Shown piece by piece: positions 25,816-35,500 of a stretch of DNA of 64,000 nt. Below the pieces are notes generated by a model. The model searched no databases. It saw only the letters and a program-made list of their open reading frames with translations, and had not been told where the DNA came from. The stretch's first letter is position 1. Each line of letters begins with the position of its first letter. This DNA is from an uncultured Flavobacteriales bacterium (lineage in GTDB: Bacteria; Bacteroidota; Bacteroidia; Flavobacteriales; BACL11): the NCBI GenBank assembly GCA_905612305.1, contig CAJQRK010000005.1:1-64000 (forward strand). Reading direction: 5' to 3'. The position numbers were made by a program, and so were the translations under genes.

Positions 25816-28038
25816 TTAAAAACCGAAAGTAAGGCCTAATAAATAATTACGAGTAGCTTGTGGGTAGTATCCTGCCATATTGTATCCTCTTTCGTTATCC
25901 GGATTTACATAATGATTACTTCCCCTTGGATCCCAACCATCAGATATGAAACGGTAGACCCAACCATTGCTTACATACTCATTATTTAATAAATTATTGA
26001 TTTGTAATGTTAATTTTGAAGTTTTAAATACTTTGCTATCACACTGATATGATAAACGTAAATTATTGACTAAATAACCTTCTAACATTCTATTTTCTGA
26101 TGAAGTATTATCGATAAAGTGTTTGCCAATATATTTACTACTAAAGTCAATACTTGTATTATTGCCTAATTTGTAATTGAATTGTGAAGCCCAGATTACA
26201 TTAGGTGAAAATGCTAAGTCTGTATTTTCATAAGAAACCTCTTCAGTTCCCCAAGTATCCCAATTGTCAATATGTTCAATAAAAGGAGTAGTAATCTTGT
26301 TTTCACTCAAAGTCATGTTTGCCGCCCAAGTAAGTTTTCCCGTTAACTTATAGGTTCCCTCAATTTCAATTCCTTTTCGGAATGATTCAGTAACATTTAC
26401 ATGTGTTCTTTCTCCTACATCATTCAATTTCCCTGTCATTACCAACTGATTTTTGTAATTCATAAAATACAGATTAGCTCCAAATATTATTTTATTTCCA
26501 GTTTTTTTGTAGCCAATCTCTGTGTCATAAAGCGTTTCGTGTGTTGGGCGAGATTCAGGTGTGCTTTCTATGTAATCACTTCTGTTGGGCTCTTTATTAG
26601 CCACACCAAAAGAAGCATATAAAGATTGATTGTTGTTTAAAGCGTGGTAGAATCCAAATTTTGGATTAAAAAATGCTAAATTTATTTCTTGCTCAGCAGA
26701 ACTCCCTTCTACGTCTAAGCCTTCAAAAATATAATCAATTCTTCTTCTTTGTAAATCAACATAAATATTAGTTGCATCACTATAAGCATAGTTAGCTTTT
26801 CCATAAATATTATGATCTAATTTTTCTGCTTTGTTCCAGTAATACTGATGATTGTAATCGGCATTGCTAGCATATTGAGCCCAAATTACATTTCCGTAAT
26901 GCTGACCAGAATAACGGTTGATTGCTCCTCCAATGGTTAAATCAATACTCCCCATTTTATGATTTAAGGAATAAATAAAACCACCAAAATCATTATTCAG
27001 CCATTTTCTTCTAATTAAATCAGTTGCACTAATTGTATCATTCGTTAATGTAATGTTGTTAATGCCATAATCTGTTAAATCTTCTCCTAATTTTTCTTGC
27101 TCGTAATAGCCTTCACCATGTGTGTAGTGCCAAGCAAGATTGAAATTAGTTTTATTTCTCATTTGTTTGCTGTAATGCAATTGATAATGAGTTTGTCCGT
27201 AATTGTCAACCTCATTTTCATAAGTGTAAGAATTGAAAGTTCGATTACTATCTAAGTAATTTAAAGGAACGCCATTCCATGCTTGGTAAGTGCGTTCGTG
27301 GCCTGAAAATACAATTCCTTTTAATACCGAATTAGCCCCAAAATAAGTTCCTTGCAAGTACAAAGATTTTAGATTAGATGTTGCTCTATCTATATAGCCG
27401 TCAGAAGATATTTTTGATAAACGACCATCAAATACAAAGTTATCATTTAATAAGCCAGTGCCAAATTCGATATTATTTTTTAGAGTTGAAAAGCTGCCAA
27501 CAGAATTATTTGTTATCGCGTATGCCTTTTTGTTTAGTCCATCTGTTTTTAAATTTACAGATGCTCCAAATGCAGCAGCTCCATTTGTTGAGGTTCCTAC
27601 TCCTCTTTGAATTTGGATATTTTCAATAGAGGATGAGAAATCAGGCATATTTACCCACCAAACACCTTGACTTTCTGAATCGTTCAATGGAATGCCGTTT
27701 ACTGTTACATTAATCCGTGTTGGGTCAGCGCCTCTTATACGAAACCCTGTATAGCCCACTCCAGCTCCAGCATCAGAAGTAGTAACGACTGAAGGGGTGA
27801 GTGAAATTAAGTAAGGTAAATCTTGCCCAAGATTTCCTTTTTCAATTTCTGATTTACTTATATTAGTAAAGGTCATTGGCGTTTTTTCATTTGCTCTTAG
27901 TGCATTTACATTTACCTCATCCAATACTTTTCGCAGTGAAATACTGTCGCTAGGCTGCTGAGCAAAGCCTATAAAAGGCAAAGCAAGCAGCACGGTCATA
28001 AAAGCTTCTGTGTTAAACATTTTTATTTTTGTTAACAT
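25816..28038 (-). CDS. TonB-dependent receptor under TPP riboswitch control
   Basis: Outer-membrane receptor of 740 residues. Signal peptide about 1-26 (ending GFAQ). The plug domain (about 45-165) includes GYTGFRIRGADPTRINVTVN, then GIPLNDSESQGVWWVNMPDF, and GVGTSTNGAAAFGASVNLKT. A 22-strand barrel follows, ending in Phe (YLLGLTFGF). No carboxypeptidase-like N-terminal domain and no SusD partner, so it is a single-component receptor of the vitamin or siderophore kind. A TPP riboswitch lies in its leader, so the cargo is most likely thiamine or a thiamine precursor. The nearest inner-membrane partner is the PnuC-type gene upstream. The start could also be Met7. Confidence 0.92.
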   Translation of the reverse strand: MLTKIKMFNTEAFMTVLLALPFIGFAQQPSDSISLRKVLDEVNVNALRANEKTPMTFTNISKSEIEKGNLGQDLPYLISLTPSVVTTSDAGAGVGYTGFRIRGADPTRINVTVNGIPLNDSESQGVWWVNMPDFSSSIENIQIQRGVGTSTNGAAAFGASVNLKTDGLNKKAYAITNNSVGSFSTLKNNIEFGTGLLNDNFVFDGRLSKISSDGYIDRATSNLKSLYLQGTYFGANSVLKGIVFSGHERTYQAWNGVPLNYLDSNRTFNSYTYENEVDNYGQTHYQLHYSKQMRNKTNFNLAWHYTHGEGYYEQEKLGEDLTDYGINNITLTNDTISATDLIRRKWLNNDFGGFIYSLNHKMGSIDLTIGGAINRYSGQHYGNVIWAQYASNADYNHQYYWNKAEKLDHNIYGKANYAYSDATNIYVDLQRRRIDYIFEGLDVEGSSAEQEINLAFFNPKFGFYHALNNNQSLYASFGVANKEPNRSDYIESTPESRPTHETLYDTEIGYKKTGNKIIFGANLYFMNYKNQLVMTGKLNDVGERTHVNVTESFRKGIEIEGTYKLTGKLTWAANMTLSENKITTPFIEHIDNWDTWGTEEVSYENTDLAFSPNVIWASQFNYKLGNNTSIDFSSKYIGKHFIDNTSSENRMLEGYLVNNLRLSYQCDSKVFKTSKLTLQINNLLNNEYVSNGWVYRFISDGWDPRGSNHYVNPDNERGYNMAGYYPQATRNYLLGLTFGF

Positions 28039-28041
28039 TAT

Positions 28042-28064
28042 CAGATAAGATGGGGTTTTATCTG
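28042..28064 (-). promoter_or_regulatory. Hairpin between TPP riboswitch and start codon
   Basis: Seven-bp stem CAGATAA/TTATCTG with a 9-nt loop, ending 3 nt before the receptor ATG on the minus strand. The loop contains ACCCC, complementary to the GGGGT at the 5' edge of the TPP aptamer (28145-28141). This could be the expression platform, acting on translation start; pairing is only 5 bp, so this is tentative. Confidence 0.45.
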
Positions 28065-28077
28065 TTTTATTTAATGT

Positions 28078-28150
28078 TACTCATTTTCCTATTGTGAATT
28101 ACCACATCAGGTTCAATGGGTGTGATCTCAGCCTTTCGGCACCCCTTTTA
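28078..28150 (-). promoter_or_regulatory. Thiamine pyrophosphate (TPP) riboswitch
   Basis: Read on the minus strand, the thi-box appears in order: GGGGTGCC, GAAAGGCTGAGATCA, CACCCATTGAACCTGATG, TGGTAATTCACAATAGGAAAA. The blocks GGGGTGC, CTGAGA, ACCC, GAACCTGAT and the final AGG-AAA segment match the conserved TPP-sensing core. It lies 40 nt upstream of the TonB receptor start. Edges are approximate because the closing P1 helix is not obvious by eye. Confidence 0.92.
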
Positions 28151-28158
28151 AGATTTAA

Positions 28159-28166
28159 CAAAAATA
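28159..28166 (-). promoter_or_regulatory. -7 element (TATTTTTG) driving the TPP riboswitch
   Basis: Minus-strand TATTTTTG matches TAnnTTTG and ends about 9 nt before the aptamer. It lies between the stop of the NadR-like gene (28177) and the aptamer, so the receptor has its own riboswitch-controlled message. Confidence 0.6.
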
Positions 28167-28176
28167 TAAATAGATT

Positions 28177-28674
28177 TTAGATAATAGATATAAGAGAAGA
28201 TATTTTTAAGATAGAATTTTCCGTTCTATTTTCTCCCTCTACTATAAAATAATCATGGCCTAAATTTTCTAACTCCTGTTTGTAAATTTTAAAAAACTCC
28301 TGTCTATCATTTGGGTTTTCTCTTTGCTTGTCTGCCTGCCAAGGAATGTCAGGTTTGCATAAAAGATAAAAGCGTTTTTCTATTTTTTGTTTTTCAATTT
28401 GGGTTAAAATCCATTTATCACAACCTCCGTATTTGTACTTACTCCAAATTTTAATTGTGATTAAATCTGTGTCTAATAATTGAGAGCTGACTTCTGATTC
28501 TAATTGTCCTTGTGCAATGGATAGTAAATCATCTTTGATGTAACCTCTATCTAATGTATCAATATAGGCTCGAGCAAATTCTTTAGTAAATGGAATATTG
28601 AAATGCTTAGATAATGCTTTGCAAAGAGTAGTTTTTCCACTACTTTCAGGGCCAGTTATAATTACTTTAAGCAT
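28177..28674 (-). CDS. NadR-like AAA-family nucleoside kinase
   Basis: P-loop protein of 165 residues similar to the ribosylnicotinamide-kinase domain of NadR. Walker A is GPESSGKTTL (about residue 8). FTKEFARAYIDTL follows at the usual place for substrate binding, and the lid segment is RENPNDRQEFF. There is no nucleotidyltransferase or HTH domain, so it is a stand-alone kinase. It overlaps the PnuC gene by 8 nt. PnuC imports unphosphorylated vitamins that are trapped by phosphorylation, so the pair forms an import-and-trap unit. Given the TPP riboswitch next door, thiamine is as likely a substrate as nicotinamide riboside. Confidence 0.82.
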   Translation of the reverse strand: MLKVIITGPESSGKTTLCKALSKHFNIPFTKEFARAYIDTLDRGYIKDDLLSIAQGQLESEVSSQLLDTDLITIKIWSKYKYGGCDKWILTQIEKQKIEKRFYLLCKPDIPWQADKQRENPNDRQEFFKIYKQELENLGHDYFIVEGENRTENSILKISSLISII

Positions 28675-29263
28675 CTATTTTTAGTCTCTTCATCCAAGAG
28701 AAATATCCGAAAATTGCAATAATGGCGTAGCTTATAAACAGTAAAGATGTAAGGTGAAGCCCCATATTAAAATAGAGGTATGATGCAACTGCATCAATCA
28801 CAATCCAATAAAGCCAATTCCCTAATATTTTTTTTGCAATCATATATGTTGCAAATACACTAAATATGGCATTGAAGGAATCAACAATAGGCATTTTAGC
28901 ATTAGTATAAGTAGCAAAATAGAAGCCCATTAAAAAAGTTAATATTGTTCCTGTTACTAAAATAAAAAGATGTTTACTAATACTCCACTCGATAATTTGT
29001 AAAGATTGTTCTTTTTTGTTCCAATGATAATAGCCGTAAAAAGCCATAAATAAATAAAATATTTGCAAGCCAGTTTGCGAGTATAGTTGTGCGAAAAGAC
29101 AAATATAAATATAAAGTGATGCGCTAATTACGCCAGCACCCCAACACCAAATATTTTCCTTTGCTGCCAGTATTATATATAGGATGGAAAAAAAAACTGC
29201 AACACACTCAATAATGCTACAATTGAGATTTAGGTTATTTAAGAAAAGAGCTATTTCACTCAT
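28667..29263 (-). CDS. PnuC-family vitamin transporter (PnuT/PnuC type)
   Basis: Inner-membrane facilitator of 198 residues with about seven hydrophobic segments. The family features are ENIWCWGAGVISASLYIYIC near residue 38, LFMAFYGYYHWNK near 72, and NWLYWIVIDAVASYLYFNMG near 148, all in the substrate-binding helices. PnuC homologues import nicotinamide riboside, PnuT thiamine and PnuX riboflavin; the residues cannot be separated by eye. The gene overlaps the NadR-like gene and lies upstream of a TPP-riboswitch receptor gene, which favours PnuT. It is not itself preceded by a riboswitch. Confidence 0.88.
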   Translation of the reverse strand: MSEIALFLNNLNLNCSIIECVAVFFSILYIILAAKENIWCWGAGVISASLYIYICLFAQLYSQTGLQIFYLFMAFYGYYHWNKKEQSLQIIEWSISKHLFILVTGTILTFLMGFYFATYTNAKMPIVDSFNAIFSVFATYMIAKKILGNWLYWIVIDAVASYLYFNMGLHLTSLLFISYAIIAIFGYFSWMKRLKIDA

Positions 29264-29286
29264 AAATCATCTCTTTGTGAAAATAC

Positions 29287-30024
29287 TTAGCAATTATGTA
29301 CTGCGGCAGCTATTTCTATAATCAGACTCTCATCTTTTTCAATAGCATTACCTACAACAATAATATCAGCTCCTGCTTTGCAATTAGCAATTGCTTTTTT
29401 ACCACTGCCAATCCCACCTCCAATAATTATTGGGCAGTCCACTGAGTTCCTAACGTTTGCTATCATTTCTACTGAAATTGGATTTTTAGCTCCACTTCCC
29501 CCATCCATAAAGATAAGCTTTAGCCCCAGCATTTCTCCAGCCATGGCGGTACAAGCTGCCACTGCATTTTTATCAGCCGGGATTGGAATAGTGTTACTCA
29601 TATAAGATGCAGTAGTAGGTTTTCCGCTATCAATCAGCATATATCCAGTAGGCAGTACTTCCAATGAGGATTGTTTTAGAATAGGGGCTGTAATTACTTG
29701 CTTTCCAATTAACATATCTGCATTTCTTCCAGAAATTAAGGATAGGAAAAGTATTCCATCTGCTTTGTTGTTTACTTGCATTGTATCTCCAGGAAATAAT
29801 ACTACAGGAATATCGCAATTGGATTTTATAGTAGAGATGCAAGAGTCTAAACTGTCATTGGTAAGTAAAGAGCCTCCTACAAAAAAGAAATCAGTGTGTG
29901 CTAATTTTGCTTTTTCAATAGTACTAATTAAAGTATTGGCATCTTGCTTATCTGGGTCAACTAAAATAGCAAAAAGTTTCTTTCCAGCTTTTTTGCTTTC
30001 AATTATGTGATTGTAAATATTCAT
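29287..30024 (-). CDS. Geranylgeranylglyceryl/heptaprenylglyceryl phosphate synthase
   Basis: TIM-barrel prenyltransferase that forms an ether bond between sn-glycerol-1-phosphate and a polyprenyl diphosphate. The family blocks are FAILVDPDKQD (about residue 21), FFVGGSLL, PVVLFPGD, KLIFMDGGSGA (about 175) and IIIGGGIGSGKKA (about 203), making the phosphate-binding barrel. I start at 30024 (MNIYNHIIE) because the longer frame to 30048 overlaps the upstream gene. At 245 residues it fits the group II enzymes of archaea and Bacteroidota. Its product in this phylum is not settled. It follows the PPTase gene in the same transcription unit. Confidence 0.92.
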   Translation of the reverse strand: MNIYNHIIESKKAGKKLFAILVDPDKQDANTLISTIEKAKLAHTDFFFVGGSLLTNDSLDSCISTIKSNCDIPVVLFPGDTMQVNNKADGILFLSLISGRNADMLIGKQVITAPILKQSSLEVLPTGYMLIDSGKPTTASYMSNTIPIPADKNAVAACTAMAGEMLGLKLIFMDGGSGAKNPISVEMIANVRNSVDCPIIIGGGIGSGKKAIANCKAGADIIVVGNAIEKDESLIIEIAAAVHNC

Positions 30025-30028
30025 AATG

Positions 30029-30616
30029 TCATTTCTGTTTGCAAACATACACTAAATAGTGATTATGTATTTTTTGATAATTCAAGATTAATTGGGTGTT
30101 TCTGAATTCAGCCGTAATTTCCCCTTTTTCCAAGCTTTTAAATGGATGAAGTTTTATGTCAGCAATAAAATCGACTTCTCCTTTTTGGTACCATTTAAAA
30201 ACAGCCTCCTTGCAGCACCAAATAAGTGTTGCTTTTTCAGCCGTTAAGCCTTTCAAGTTATTTGTTGAAACAAATTTTGAAGAAACTCTTAGTGCTTTTT
30301 CTGATATTTCTTCAATATCTATACCTACTTGTTGTTGGCTTATAATGATAGCGACTAATCCTTTGGAGTGAGAAATTGAGATATAGCCCCCATTATTTAA
30401 TTCAGGAGCGCCAAATGCATTGTAAGAAATTGAATAGTTAGGATTAATTTCATTCAGCAATAAACGGCTTGCCTCCCATTCTTTTTTTCGTTTTTCAGTA
30501 TTGAAATTAGCTGTATTTATTGTGTTAGATAATTGCAGTAATTCTTCTAGGGTTTCTGTGATTTTCCAAATAGCAATAATGCAGTTTTGTGTAGTTGTGT
30601 TGCAAATAACTCCCAT
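30029..30616 (-). CDS. 4'-phosphopantetheinyl transferase
   Basis: Transfers the phosphopantetheine arm of CoA onto carrier proteins. Conserved blocks: the region YISISHSKGLVAIIISQQ, the Mg-binding VGIDIEEIS (about residue 97), and WCCKEAVFKWYQKGEVDF (about 143) with the WxxKEA signature. At 195 residues it belongs to the Sfp/HetI class rather than the small AcpS trimer. It is divergent from ahcY and heads the GGGP synthase-pnuC-nadR-like run. The carrier protein served is not apparent; it may be the general fatty-acid ACP. Confidence 0.92.
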   Translation of the reverse strand: MGVICNTTTQNCIIAIWKITETLEELLQLSNTINTANFNTEKRKKEWEASRLLLNEINPNYSISYNAFGAPELNNGGYISISHSKGLVAIIISQQQVGIDIEEISEKALRVSSKFVSTNNLKGLTAEKATLIWCCKEAVFKWYQKGEVDFIADIKLHPFKSLEKGEITAEFRNTQLILNYQKIHNHYLVYVCKQK

Positions 30617-30653
30617 ATCTTAAATAATTGGGGGCTAAAATAATAATATTGGT

Positions 30654-30661
30654 TATCTTTG
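30654..30661 (+). promoter_or_regulatory. -7 element (TATCTTTG) of ahcY
   Basis: TATCTTTG matches TAnnTTTG and ends 20 nt before the ahcY ATG; it is followed by C, the preferred ninth base. Confidence 0.65.
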
Positions 30662-30681
30662 CAAACCTTAAAAAATTAAAA

Positions 30682-31989
30682 ATGGAAACGGAAACTATGA
30701 ACTACAAAGTAAAAGATATCTCATTAGCAGAATGGGGAAGAAAAGAAATGACTTTGGCTGAGGCCGAAATGCCAGGATTAATGTCAATAAGAGAAGAGTT
30801 TGGTGATAGTAAACCGTTGGCTGGAGCTAGAATTGCAGGTTGTTTGCACATGACTATTCAGACTGCTGTATTAATTGAAACGTTAGTTCATTTAGGGGCT
30901 GAGGTTACTTGGTCGTCTTGTAATATATTTTCTACTCAGGATCAAGCGGCAGCTGCAATTGCAGTAAAAGGTGTTCCTGTCTTTGCCTGGAAAGGTTTAA
31001 GTGAAGAAGAATTTGATTGGTGTATTTTGCAAACCCTTACTGCATTTGAAGGTGGAAAATCTTTGAATATGATCTTGGATGATGGTGGTGATTTAACCAA
31101 TATGGTCTTTGATAGATTTCCGGAAATGGTTACTGATATTAAAGGGCTTTCAGAAGAAACTACTACTGGAGTACACAGACTATATGAAAGAATGAAAAAA
31201 GGAACACTTTTAATGCCTGCTATTAATATTAACGATTCGGTTACCAAATCAAAATTTGATAATAAATACGGCTGTAAAGAATCTTTAGTAGATGCTATCC
31301 GTAGAGCTACTGATGTGATGATGGCAGGAAAAGTTGCTATTGTTGCGGGTTACGGTGATGTAGGCAAGGGTTCTGCCGCTTCTTTAAGAGGCGCAGGCGC
31401 AAGAGTTGTCGTAACTGAAATTGATCCTATCTGTGCACTACAAGCTGCTATGGATGGTTTTGCAGTAAAAAGAATGGATGATGCGTGTAAAAATGCAGAT
31501 ATTATTGTAACAACTACAGGAAATAAAGACATTATTCAAGCGCGTCATTTTGAAACAATGAAAGACAAAACAATTGTGTGTAATATCGGTCATTTTGACA
31601 ATGAAATTGATGTAACTTGGTTAAATGATAATTGGGGACATACTAAGGATACCGTAAAACCTCAGGTTGACATATATACGATTGACGGTAAAGATATTAT
31701 TCTGCTTGCAGAAGGTAGATTGGTAAATTTAGGTTGTGCAACTGGGCATCCTTCTTTTGTGATGTCAAATTCTTTTACTAACCAAGTATTGGCACAATTA
31801 GAATTGTGGAATAATACTAATAATTATAAAAATGAAGTTTATATGTTGCCTAAGCATTTAGATGAAAAAGTTGCTAGATTGCATCTTGCAAAAATTGGTG
31901 TTGAGTTAGAAACTTTACGTTCTGATCAAGCGGAATATATTGGAGTAAAAGTAGGAGGTCCTTACAAGCCAGAATACTATAGATACTAA
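30682..31989 (+). CDS. ahcY: Adenosylhomocysteinase
   Basis: NAD-dependent enzyme that splits S-adenosylhomocysteine to adenosine and homocysteine, relieving methyltransferase inhibition. The start at 30682 ([13 protein letters not shown]) is chosen because the longer frame to 30628 spans the promoter. Diagnostic blocks: [14 protein letters not shown] (about residue 80), the NAD-binding [20 protein letters not shown] (about 215), [12 protein letters not shown] and [20 protein letters not shown], ending KPEYYRY. At 435 residues it is of normal length. Divergent from the PPTase gene. Confidence 0.97.
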   Translation: METETMNYKVKDISLAEWGRKEMTLAEAEMPGLMSIREEFGDSKPLAGARIAGCLHMTIQTAVLIETLVHLGAEVTWSSCNIFSTQDQAAAAIAVKGVPVFAWKGLSEEEFDWCILQTLTAFEGGKSLNMILDDGGDLTNMVFDRFPEMVTDIKGLSEETTTGVHRLYERMKKGTLLMPAININDSVTKSKFDNKYGCKESLVDAIRRATDVMMAGKVAIVAGYGDVGKGSAASLRGAGARVVVTEIDPICALQAAMDGFAVKRMDDACKNADIIVTTTGNKDIIQARHFETMKDKTIVCNIGHFDNEIDVTWLNDNWGHTKDTVKPQVDIYTIDGKDIILLAEGRLVNLGCATGHPSFVMSNSFTNQVLAQLELWNNTNNYKNEVYMLPKHLDEKVARLHLAKIGVELETLRSDQAEYIGVKVGGPYKPEYYRY

Positions 31990-32050
31990 TTTTAGATATT
32001 TAGTGTTTATATAAAATGGCAGAGTCTAAAGCCCTGGCAATTGAACTTTT

Positions 32051-32479
32051 TTAATTATAAATATGCATTTGACTTCCCTGCAAGCTCGAATGATACTGCT
32101 TAAGAGGAAGTAAGGCAGGAGCATTTGCGGCAGCACCATCTTGTTCTAGTAAAAACGCAGAAGTGCAACAGCCACAATAAGCAATTCCTGCATTAACAGA
32201 ATCAATATGTGAACAAGCTAGTGAAGGCTCGTAACTACAATTTCTATCATATACTTTATAGTCGTCTCCCACCCCGTGATAAATGATGATTCCTTCAACT
32301 CCTTCTTCATTTAATAGAGGTACATCAAAAATGGAGTTGCCGGAAACTTGCAAATCGCTATATTCTGGCAAGCTCAAATCTATAAGAATATTTACATAAA
32401 CCTCTTCAATGTAATTGTCTTTTGAATTACAACTTGCAATTAATAGGCTAATACTAAAGATGTAAATACTTGATTTCAT
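32051..32479 (-). CDS. Rieske-like lipoprotein with altered cluster ligands
   Basis: Predicted lipoprotein of 142 residues, lipobox LIASC with Cys17, starting at 32479 (MKSSIYIFSI). The C-terminal part reads like a Rieske [2Fe-2S] fold: YDRNCSYEP (residues 77-85), CGCCTSAFLLEQDGAAANAP (102-121) and ALLPLKQY, parallel to the Rieske pattern CTH...CPCHGSxF...GPA..PLxxY. The His ligands are replaced: CSY83 for CTH, and Cys105 for the His of CPCHG. So the usual two-Cys two-His cluster cannot form as such. I recall similar Bacteroidota proteins with CPCCGSKF. Function unknown. It is convergent with ahcY and divergent from the TonB receptor gene. Confidence 0.75.
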   Translation of the reverse strand: MKSSIYIFSISLLIASCNSKDNYIEEVYVNILIDLSLPEYSDLQVSGNSIFDVPLLNEEGVEGIIIYHGVGDDYKVYDRNCSYEPSLACSHIDSVNAGIAYCGCCTSAFLLEQDGAAANAPALLPLKQYHSSLQGSQMHIYN

Positions 32480-32591
32480 GATTGCAATTTTACAAAAAAG
32501 AAATGGATTTATCATTCCTCGAGGTATGAAAATATTTATATCTTTACGACCTTCTAAAATCAGAATTTACATTTAAACGAAACAGTATACC

Positions 32592-35500
32592 ATGTTGAGA
32601 AAAATTTACTTGATAGCGGCATTAGCATTAATATCAACCCTTGCTTTTGCACAAACAGGAACCTTGAAAGGAGTGATATCAGACGCAATGAGTGGAGAGC
32701 CTATCCCGTTTGCAAATATTATCATTGAAAAGAATGGAAATCAATCAGCAGGAACTACTACTGATTTTGATGGAAACTATATTATTAAACCAGTTGAGCC
32801 AGGGAATTATACCATTAAAGCTACATTTGTTGGTTATGGTACGGTTGAGGTTACTGGGGTTATTGTTTCCGCAAATAAAATTACTTTTCAGGACGTAAAA
32901 TTGCAAGAGGGTATTGCAATTGGAGAAGTAAAGATTATTGCGTATAAAAAACCGTTATTGGATCAGGATAATCTTTCAGGAGAAACAAAAACAGCTGAAG
33001 AAATTGTTGCTTTGCCAACAAGATCTATAAATTCAATTGCAGCTACAACTGCTGGGATTTACCAGCAAGATGAAGGGTCTGAGGTAAATGTCAGGGGATC
33101 AAGAGGAGACGCAACTGAATACTATGTTGATGGAATTAAGGTGAGAGGAAGTATGGGAGTGCCAACTTCAGGTATTGAACAAATCACTGTAATTACTGGT
33201 GGTTTACCTGCACAATATGGGGATGCAACTGGGGGTATTATCTCGGTAACCACTAAAGGGCCTTCTAATAAAATGTTTGGAGGTATTGAGTTTGAATCCT
33301 CTTCATTATTTGATGGTTACAACTACAATTTATTAGGATTTGCACTTTCTGGCCCTATTTTGAAAAAGCGTAATACAGATGGCTCAAAAGGAAGTTCAAT
33401 AATTGGTTATTTCTTAGCAGGAGAATTCAGATCCGTTGACGATACTGACCCTTCAGCAATTGGAAGGTGGAAGGTAAAAAACGATAAGCTAGAGTGGTTA
33501 AAAGATAATCCTTTTCAAGTAGCCCCAAATGCAACAGCAGGATTCTTAAGTACTTCTGATTTTTTAACAGCAACAGATTTTGAGAATACGCAAGCAAAAC
33601 AAAATGCACACAACAACAAATTTAACATATCAGGGAAATTAGATTTTAAACCAGGAAAGAATACTTTTTTGTCTTTAGGAGGTAATTACTATACAAAAAA
33701 ATCTCGTGATTTTTCAGCTTCTCGCTCAATGTTTTCATGGGAAGATAATAGAGAGACGAGCGAACAAACTTATCGTTTATTTGGGAAGCTAACACAAAAA
33801 TTTGGCTCAGCAGAATCGAATGAGGAAAATAGTAGTTCGACTATTAAAAATGCCTTTTTTACTTTACAAGCAGACTATACAAATAACAAATATACTTTTG
33901 GAGACGCAAACCATAAAGATAACATATTTAATTATGGCTATGTAGGCAAATTCACAACTCATAAAGCGCCAACTTATGAGAATGGTAGCGCTGTTGATTC
34001 TACTTCTGGAACTATATATACGGGTAGAGTGTTAGGTGGTTGGGCTGATACTTTGTATGAATATGCTCCTGGAGGGTTAAATATAGGCCTAGAAAATTAT
34101 ACAAATGCTTATTATGATATGTTTTCGGATTATGGGATGACCTCCTATATGGCTCCGTTTGGTATTGGAGATGCAAATGATGGAGTAATAAGAACAGCAG
34201 CAGATTTACAAGGACAAGGGTTGACGAATGGAGGCTCTCCAGCCTCGGTATATTCTCTTTTTAGTAATCACGGATCATGGTATGGCTATTCTGTTAAACA
34301 AGAAAATACCCAATTTGCTTTTAAGGCATCTGGTTCAGCTGATATAAAATCACATGAGTTCTCTTTTGGGTTTGAGTTTGAAGAAAGAAAAGATTACTAT
34401 TGGCGATTTAATGCAGTATCAAATAGCACATCCCCATCTATATGGACATTAATGAGACAACAAGCCAACAAGCATATAATGGAATTGGATTTAGCCAATC
34501 CTCATCCTGTTTTTGATATTCACGGTACATATCAAGATACGGTTAATTACGATCGTTTAAATGCTGATTTAGATCCAAAAACTGGCAACCCAACTGGAGA
34601 ATTTCAATCTTGGTTTGATAGAGAATTAAGGATCTCATTAGATAAAGACCCAAATGGAGTAGAGTTTATAGATATTGATTCCTATGATCCATCAACTTTC
34701 AGTTTAGATATGTTTAATGCTGATGAATTATTAAACAGTGGTTCGTCAATAGTTTATTATTATGGATATGATATTTACGGTAACAAGACGAATACTCACA
34801 ATACTTTAAAAGACTTCTTTAATTATGAGGATAATAATGGTAACAATACAAGAAATATAGCGCCATACAATCCTATATACCAAGCAGGATATATACAAGA
34901 TAAATTTGCTATTGAAGATTTAATTTTTAATATTGGAGTAAGAGTAGATCGTTTTGATGCAAACCAAAAGGCGTTAAAAGATAAATTTTTACTTTATAAT
35001 GCACATGATGCATCAGCAAACACAGATCTAATTAACTCTACAAATATTCCATCCACTATTGGTGATGATTATGTGGTGTATGTTGATGACATTTCTAATG
35101 CATCAACAATTGTTGGCTATAGAAATGGAAGTAATTGGTACAATGCAGATGGATTAGAAATTTCTGATCCATCTTTATTGGCTGAGGCTGCTGGCGGAAA
35201 AATTGCACCTTACTTAACTGATCAATCGATTATTGATGATAGTCTTGGAAGAGTTAATATTTCTGCATTTAAAGATTATAAGCCCGAAACAATTTTTATG
35301 CCAAGGATTGCTTTCTCTTTCCCAATTTCGGATGAGGCACAGTTCTTTGCGCATTATGACGTATTAACACAAAGACCTCCAGAAGGAAATAGAATAGAAC
35401 CAGTTGATTATTTATTTATGGAAGATAGAGTGGGGGCAACTTTAAATAATCCTGATCTAAAACCTGAGAGAACAGTTGATTATGAGCTAGGCTTTGCTAA

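Noticed and set aside
31990..32050. Short open frame MAESKALAIELF between ahcY and the Rieske-like gene
   Set aside because: Only 12 codons, no conserved feature and no promoter; treated as chance.
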